DNA of 64,000 bases from Mycteria americana (lineage: Eukaryota; Chordata; Aves; Ciconiiformes; Ciconiidae), in contig NC_134370.1 in the NCBI RefSeq assembly GCF_035582795.1, positions 55,911,501-55,975,500 on the forward strand. The letters are read 5' to 3'. Positions 58,059 to 64,000 of this stretch are shown here, one piece after another (the first letter of the stretch is position 1; each line of letters opens with the position of its first letter). Both the position numbers and the translations under genes were made by a program. The notes under the pieces are model-generated. The model had not been told where the DNA came from. It worked only from the letters and a program-made list of their open reading frames with translations, and ran no database searches.

Positions 58059-58141
58059 TAAATCCTGCTCATTTTACTTTCAGAAGTAGTCCCAAAGGAT
58101 TTTAGTGGGATTAATTGCATATGAAAAGCAAGCAGGATTTG
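58059..58141. repeat. Small palindromic element with AATCCTGCT arms
   Basis: AATCCTGCT at 58061-58069 is the exact reverse complement of AGCAGGATT at 58131-58139. The interior contains AGTAGTCCCA and TAGTGGGATTA, which partly pair as well. This resembles a palindromic interspersed repeat seen in bird and turtle DNA; the family name is not assigned. Confidence 0.5.
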
Positions 58142-58333
58142 GCATTCTGTGTACTTTGAAAATGAAATAGAGGTAAACATTATCAAAAGCTTGAACTTAC
58201 TGATGCTATTTCAGGTTGTCTTGTGATCTGAATCTTTTCTGCTGAATACTTATTTAAAGATGCTCATGTAACTTCAGAAAAATCACTTAAAGTTCTGAAA
58301 GGGAAAAGGAAGAAATTTGTGTGTGTAGGATCT

Positions 58334-58408
58334 CAATTCAGCAAAGACTACTCAAGTCCGTCTTCCCCCCTGAAGTTAGGCACATATTTAGGTGCTTTAC
58401 TGAATTTG
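58334..58408. repeat. Second small palindromic element with CAATTCAGCAAAG arms
   Basis: CAATTCAGCAAAG at 58334-58346 pairs with CTTTACTGAATTTG near 58395-58408 with one internal mismatch. The interior keeps GTTAGGCACATATTTAGGTGC, typical of the same kind of palindromic amniote repeat. It lies about 190 bp from the first such element, suggesting related insertions. Confidence 0.5.
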
Positions 58409-61400
58409 GGAGTTAACAAAGAACTCCTTTTTTTCATCAGATGTACATTTATTTTTTGCTGTAGTTTTTCCTCTGTAATATCCTAAAGCTTCTGCTGGGG
58501 AGAGGATGCAAACCACCTTTATGATACGTTGGGGGTAATGCCCTGAAAAAGCTTTTGTTCTATGGATTTAGAGTTTGCAGAACCAATTTTAATTCTGGAG
58601 ATAGTGTGGGTGGATGTAGGGATGAAGAGCTCCAAAAAGTAAAAGTCAATACCTGATGAACTTGAGACGGTTATAGCATCAACTGTCCTAGATTTTATGC
58701 GATGGGGGAGTGGAAGAAGTTCTGTCAAAACAGACCAAAACAATTTTTTTTTTTACCCCTCTAATATTTTGTAATCCATTTTTATGGCTTTTCGGTGAGG
58801 CTATTTCACCTACCTCAGACTTTGACCTTTTCAAGCTTGCCAATTTGTAATTAAGGATTGATTTTTGAATGCTGTGTGGAATCTGTTTCAATTACTTGTT
58901 CTCCTGCAGTTTAACTGAGTTTACAGTACTCTAGAAGGATCCTTTGGGGAAGGTTAGCTTTCCTGGGGAGGGAATGGAGGGAATCTGGGTGTCCAAGTGC
59001 CCTGGGACCACAGAGCACGTGTGGGCAGGGAGGTCAGGGAAGATATGATGTAACTTACCCAAACCCTTCAGAGCGCAGAGACCTAAGGTGAAAGCCAGAG
59101 TGGCCTGGTTAATCCCAGTACCTCAGGGGCACCATCAGTTTTCAGAAACTAATTTCAAGATCATGAAGATCAGTAGTAATCTTAGGTGGAATCAGGGGGC
59201 TTGTGTGGAGGCTGAGCCATGGAGAGGGGAGGAAGCACTGTTTGGTACCTTAAGCACTAGAGCTGCAGGGTTTCTGTGCAATGGGTTTTTTTTTTTTTGC
59301 TGCTGTTATTTTTCTATCTGTAAAATTAAAGCTAAATATTTTGCAAGGATAACATCCAGTCTGTCTTGGATGTGTTGTGCCTTGGGCTAGAAAGAAGCAA
59401 ACTGGATCTGAGGGCATCCCTTATTCAAGGGAGACTGACTCTACAGCAGCTTTTGTGCAGGCTGTGTAACAGCTAGAGCAACAGCTTTCAATAAATAAGA
59501 AGTTTCTCTTGTACTTTCTTGCTGCCCTGCAGCTGTTTGCTCCAGCCATCACCATCGTCCTTCACAGCTTCCCCCGCAGCTCCTTCCATACCTGTCCTCT
59601 GTCTCCTTGCATAGCGGTGTCTGATCCTTTCTTAGTCCTTAGGCGCTGTTATGATAAACATGGCTTGGGAAATAGTAATACACGATCAATACATCAGCTG
59701 CATTTTGAAAGCTCCATATAAAAAGTGTTCAAGTGACACCCAAGTCCGTGATTCCTGACCTGAATTTTTTGTTCCAAGGAAGCGTATTAACTTCCTGAAT
59801 GACCTAAAATGGCATGATGTGGCTTTCCCTTGCAGCAAGGACACAGTGCTCTACTTGTCTATATCTCTACATTTGCTGTCTTACTCGGTTACCTCACATA
59901 TTGGCAGCCCAGAAGTCTTTATGGGGGCGTAGGTAATAAATCCTACATGATAACTTTCTTGCTGTTTGTTGCATGATCTGGGTGATTTAATGCCACTCTC
60001 AGATGGTGACAGCAGCAGAAAACACTGGGCCCCAAGAGCTAGATGTGAAATAATTGCTGTGGTGCTCTTTGCCTCTAATTCCAGACAGAGGGGAGACCTG
60101 ATCCATGGTTTAAGTGCTGAAATATGTAATGCACTTTTAGTGTTTTTATGGGAATCTTTCACATCATGTTTAGGTACTCATCCATCATGTGGTATATTGG
60201 TTGTTTATCAAAAAGTACAAGAACCAAAGGCATAATTTCATGTAGGTTGATATGAGGGAAGCGCAGTGTTTGTGAGATGCTGGTATTGTAAACGCTTTTG
60301 ACTAAAAGTTAACAAACTCATAAATAAGAGAAGAAATTCTTGACATTGTTTTTCACATCCGTTTTTGAGCATTTCTTTTGAGTTATCCTGATTTGATCTC
60401 AGATGTTCCTTAGTCTCTTTGTTTCAGCCTGTCTTCTCTGAATATTGATAGTGATAGATGAAAACAGAAGATGCAATTACTTAATCTTTTTACACATGCT
60501 TTCACTTTTAGCAAAGCAGGAAGGTGCAAAATTGGAGCACGTTTAAGACAGTTTCAGTCCTCATTTTTAGTTGTGGTACATTACCTCCATAAGAAACAGC
60601 TGATGGTATGTACAGCATAACTACTTGAGTGAAATCTATGTACTACATCTTTTAATTCTCAGTGCCTGGGTGTTTAGTATGAGAAGCTATTTTATTGGTT
60701 AATATTGCTTTGCAGCATCATTAGTAGGGAAATGGGAAACATATAAAGAGGTTCTGCAGGTACTGCAACATACCAGAGAAGCAAGCTTCTTATTTTTATC
60801 CTTCAACAAATTACACCCACTCCCTACTGTATGAGAGATGCATTTAATTTATTTTTTCATCTATCTCTTATTGATCCCACAGTTGCCATGCTTTTCATTT
60901 TGTTTGTTACCAAATCTGCACCAGTCTGATCTTGTGGCATCACATTAGATTTTGAACTGCGTCATTCTCTTGCCATCTGTTAAAGCCCTATGTCTGCTGA
61001 GCACTATTGTGAGAGCGCTGCCAGTTGCTAGCCAAGTCAGAGAAGGTAACAGATTTTTAATTATGCAGACAGGATGGGAGTGGTGGGGGACTGAACAGTG
61101 AGTGATTATTGCTCGGACAGTGGTTGTGTCTCTCAAACAGCCTGCTAACAGCATGCAGTCTACCAGAAGTGGCTAATGTTGTGCGTGTGTAACTGCTCTT
61201 TGGAGATAAGCTGAGGGAAGTGGACTTCCTGGGGGGGCTGTGATTGATGGGTGCCCAGCTGTGTAAGAAAAGTGGGCACAGAATTAATTTAATCACAAGT
61301 CTGGTAGCTCGAAGAAGCTGAAAGCTCCCTGTAGTCTGCCTTCTGATCTAATGCATGCTAAACCTATAGCTTCTTGCTTTGATAAATCAGAAGGCCCTTA

Positions 61401-64000
61401 TAAATAATTGCTTCCTCTATTTTCCATTGATTAGTATTCAGGATAGGCCACTTTGGAACTGGAAGTGAAGAGATTAGGTGTATGTAACCTCTGCCTGTTG
61501 AATGCATACAATCTTCAGACCATTTTGCACCAACAGGTTGCTGGGTGCTCACTCAGCCAGTCTCCACATGCGGATCTCCATTTCAACATAGGAGACAGGA
61601 GGGAAGAGGCCCCAGCAGCTCAAATCGGGTCTGCTATTTGGTTGGGATAAAAATCCCCTAAGCTTTAACAGGAACTTGTCCTGCTTTATTCTCCTTTCTG
61701 TGCCTTTACGAGCGTACTTGGAAAGAAAAAGGGATTAAGAACATCTATGGCAGCACTGAAGATCAAAGAGCAGAGCCTGCTTGCAGGGGTTGTGACTGCA
61801 TAATTAAAGGCTAGTCTGGAGGTGGACTATGGGGGACTAACTGTTCCCTTAGAATTACTGTGGGCAAACTGGGCATAGAATGAATTTATTTAGGATATAA
61901 CAAGGAGGGGATGCCATCTCTAGGCAACAAGGCCGCCTGCAAGCAGTCATGCTGGGTCTGGGTCCTCTGAGAGTGCTGCTAATGCTGCCCGTTGTCAGGA
62001 CCCTAGGACTGGGACAGGACTGGGGGCCGTAAATTGCAGGAAGGTGATACATCCCCACCACCATACACTGGTGTTGGGGAAGAGAGATTGCTCTGCTTCT
62101 GGCTTTTGAAGTATGACTAATTACTCAGTTGGGGCTGACATTACAGTAAGAGATTAGATTTATGGGCTGGAGCCTTTCACAAGTCCTAAACTGCCCTCGC
62201 TAGTGTTTTTAATTTCAGCCTTGGCTCGCCTAAACGGAGTGTTGTTAATCAGGGGTTTCTTTACCTAAAGAACTTGGACTTGTACCCTGACATCATGGAA
62301 GAAATTTAAAAAATGGCAAGGAAGTCTGAGTTTGTGATTCCCTTCCATCTCAGTTCTGCCTTTCTGCCACCTCTGGTACTGAATGAAGCTGTAAATTAAC
62401 TTTCTCTGCTGCCTGGGCTGCGAGTGCTCTCTGCGTGCCTGGTGGGTGCTGCCTGCCCTGGGCCTCCCCCAAAGAGGAGGGAGAAGCCTGGTTTCTCACA
62501 CACTGAGACAGCTGCTGGAGGTGTGGGCATAGGCGCCGGTCCCAAAGCATGATCGACGGCCTGCGTTTGCCAGTGCAACCTGGAAAGGGCTTGTAGGCTG
62601 CCCACACGTTGGCTTCTGCGTTGTGGGGCTTCCTGCTCAATGGCAATTCCTGCGTGCGCACCCAGTGCGAAATACTTAAACCTAGAGGTTTTTACCAAGA
62701 CTGCTGTTGACTTGCTGATTAATCAAATGACTGGTTAAAATAAGGGAAATAGAAGGTACACTATTGACTTGATTTCCCCTCTGCTGTGCGCTTCTTTAGA
62801 CTACACTAATCAGCATTATGACTTCTGAGATTTTCTCTTCTGTTGATGTAAATATAGTCAATGAAATCAAGACCTTATGGAAATGTAATTTGCTGAATCA
62901 TCAGATCTCTAATCTTGCTTGATTACAGCCCTGTTGTCAGAGACAGGCTTAATGTGCTTCCAATTCCCAGATTGTTACTGAATTGTTTAGTGTGTAGCTG
63001 CGTACATCTTTGCAATGTTACTGAGATAGGAATTTACTTGCTAATTCTCAGTGAAAGCACTGTTCTTGGCTGATCCAAGGGCAGCTTGTTGGAGAAAAGT
63101 TCAATAAAATTGGGGGGGTTGATTGTTTTGGGGCTTTTTTTCGTTTTCGATGCAGGACAGATATATTTTCAGCATGGTACCAGTTGGAAAGGCATTGCAA
63201 ATGCAAGCTTCTGAGTCAGCAAAGAGCCATCCACGTTAGGAATTAGAATGAATGATACAAATTGTTTTGACAAAAACAAATTAATCTATAAATGTACCTG
63301 TTTAAGCTAATAAATCTTTTCATATGTATTCATGCCATGTCCTGGTGTGATGCTAGCAAATACCTTTGTTATTGAAGAAAAAATAGAGGAGAATTTGTGT
63401 AGCTGCTCATGATGCACAGCATAAACAATTTAGGTTAAATGAGGGTGGGGGAGGAGAATTTAAGGGTGTCTTGAAATAACTTGTAATTCTGATGTATTGT
63501 GACTTGTAGCCAGAACAAGTGGTGCACTTCTAGAAGTGGGGAAGTATAAATTTCATGGGATAACATGCCAGATATCATTGACAGTCTTGTCTGTACTTTC
63601 ATCTGTGTTGCTAATGGGAATGAGTTTCAAATGAGCTGTCTTCAAGAGATTTCACTCTCTTGTACAGTGGCTCATACAAGATGATACTAGGGCTTAGACA
63701 TTTGTGTCCTCATAAGTAATTAGAACCTTCTCAGTGTGGTCTCTGTGGACAATAAATTCAATTATCTCTTAAGTTCCCCAGGCCAATACTGAGGGAAGGC
63801 TGTGTGCAAAGCAGAAAAAGGTGCTTGTTAGTATTTGCTGACTAAAACCTGTAATGAAGGTAACTTGGTTATTTTAATGTATTACTGTTATGTTCCCCTG
63901 TGTATGGAAGGCCAGCACATGATGAATGTTTTTTTTGCCAGGAATACATGATTTAAAAATTGAAGGAAAATATTCAATCCCTTCCCTAGATATATCCAGT

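Larger units (their letters stand above)
47906..64000. other. Intergenic region downstream of RSL24D1
   Basis: About 16 kb without a recognised coding exon. In human the next gene on this side is UNC13C, far away and in tail-to-tail orientation, and no UNC13C-like exon was recognised on the minus strand here. The stretch contains ancient repeat fossils (54875-55490, 56025-56125, 58059-58410) and GC-richer patches around 49858-50035, 51050-51560 and 62400-62660. The remaining open frames are short and family-less. Confidence 0.6.

Noticed and set aside
62350..62698. Overlapping 100-codon minus-strand frames in a GC-rich patch
   Set aside because: Two frames stay open at once, which points to GC-driven lack of stops and not to coding selection. 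No similarity recognised.
53500..64000. Search for UNC13C exons on the minus strand
   Set aside because: UNC13C is the expected next gene from human order, but no conserved C2 or MUN-domain coding segment was recognised; it probably lies beyond the window.

Overview
This is vertebrate nuclear DNA, most likely from a bird. It has spliced protein-coding genes with GT-AG introns, long non-coding stretches and a CpG-island promoter. It carries a CR1-type LINE, the dominant avian/reptilian retroposon, and no Alu or L1-like sequence was noticed. A non-avian reptile cannot be excluded by eye. Two genes are supported, both on the + strand and both complete at the protein level: RAB27A (five coding exons, 25439-32034, 221 aa) and RSL24D1 (six coding exons, 39431-47563, 163 aa). 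Every exon junction was checked for reading phase, and the spliced lengths equal those of the human orthologues. The order RAB27A then RSL24D1 on one strand matches human 15q21, so this is a conserved syntenic block (from memory, the matching chicken chromosome is 10).

Layout. 1-25418: no coding exon recognised. This is probably the 5' non-coding part or first intron of RAB27A and/or intergenic DNA; it holds poly-A/T tracts, small hairpins and direct repeats, a G-quadruplex-type run and a possible short CR1 tail. 25419-33835: RAB27A coding exons and an AU-rich 3' UTR of about 1.8 kb. 33836-39199: intergenic, with one roughly 0.8 kb CR1 copy. 39200-39960: a strong CpG island with a CTCF-like site, two ETS-like sites and an NRF1-like site, covering RSL24D1 exon 1. 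39431-47905: RSL24D1. 47906-64000: intergenic, with an old antisense CR1/L3-like LINE, a MIR-like fragment, two small palindromic elements and a few GC-rich patches.

The two genes do unrelated jobs. RAB27A is a secretory and lysosome-related-organelle Rab GTPase. RSL24D1 is a nucleolar 60S ribosome assembly factor. They are neighbours by ancestral order, not an operon. No CRISPR array, prophage or previously undescribed gene system was found, and nothing seen requires one. The findings are mostly repeat fossils, regulatory candidates and small structural motifs.
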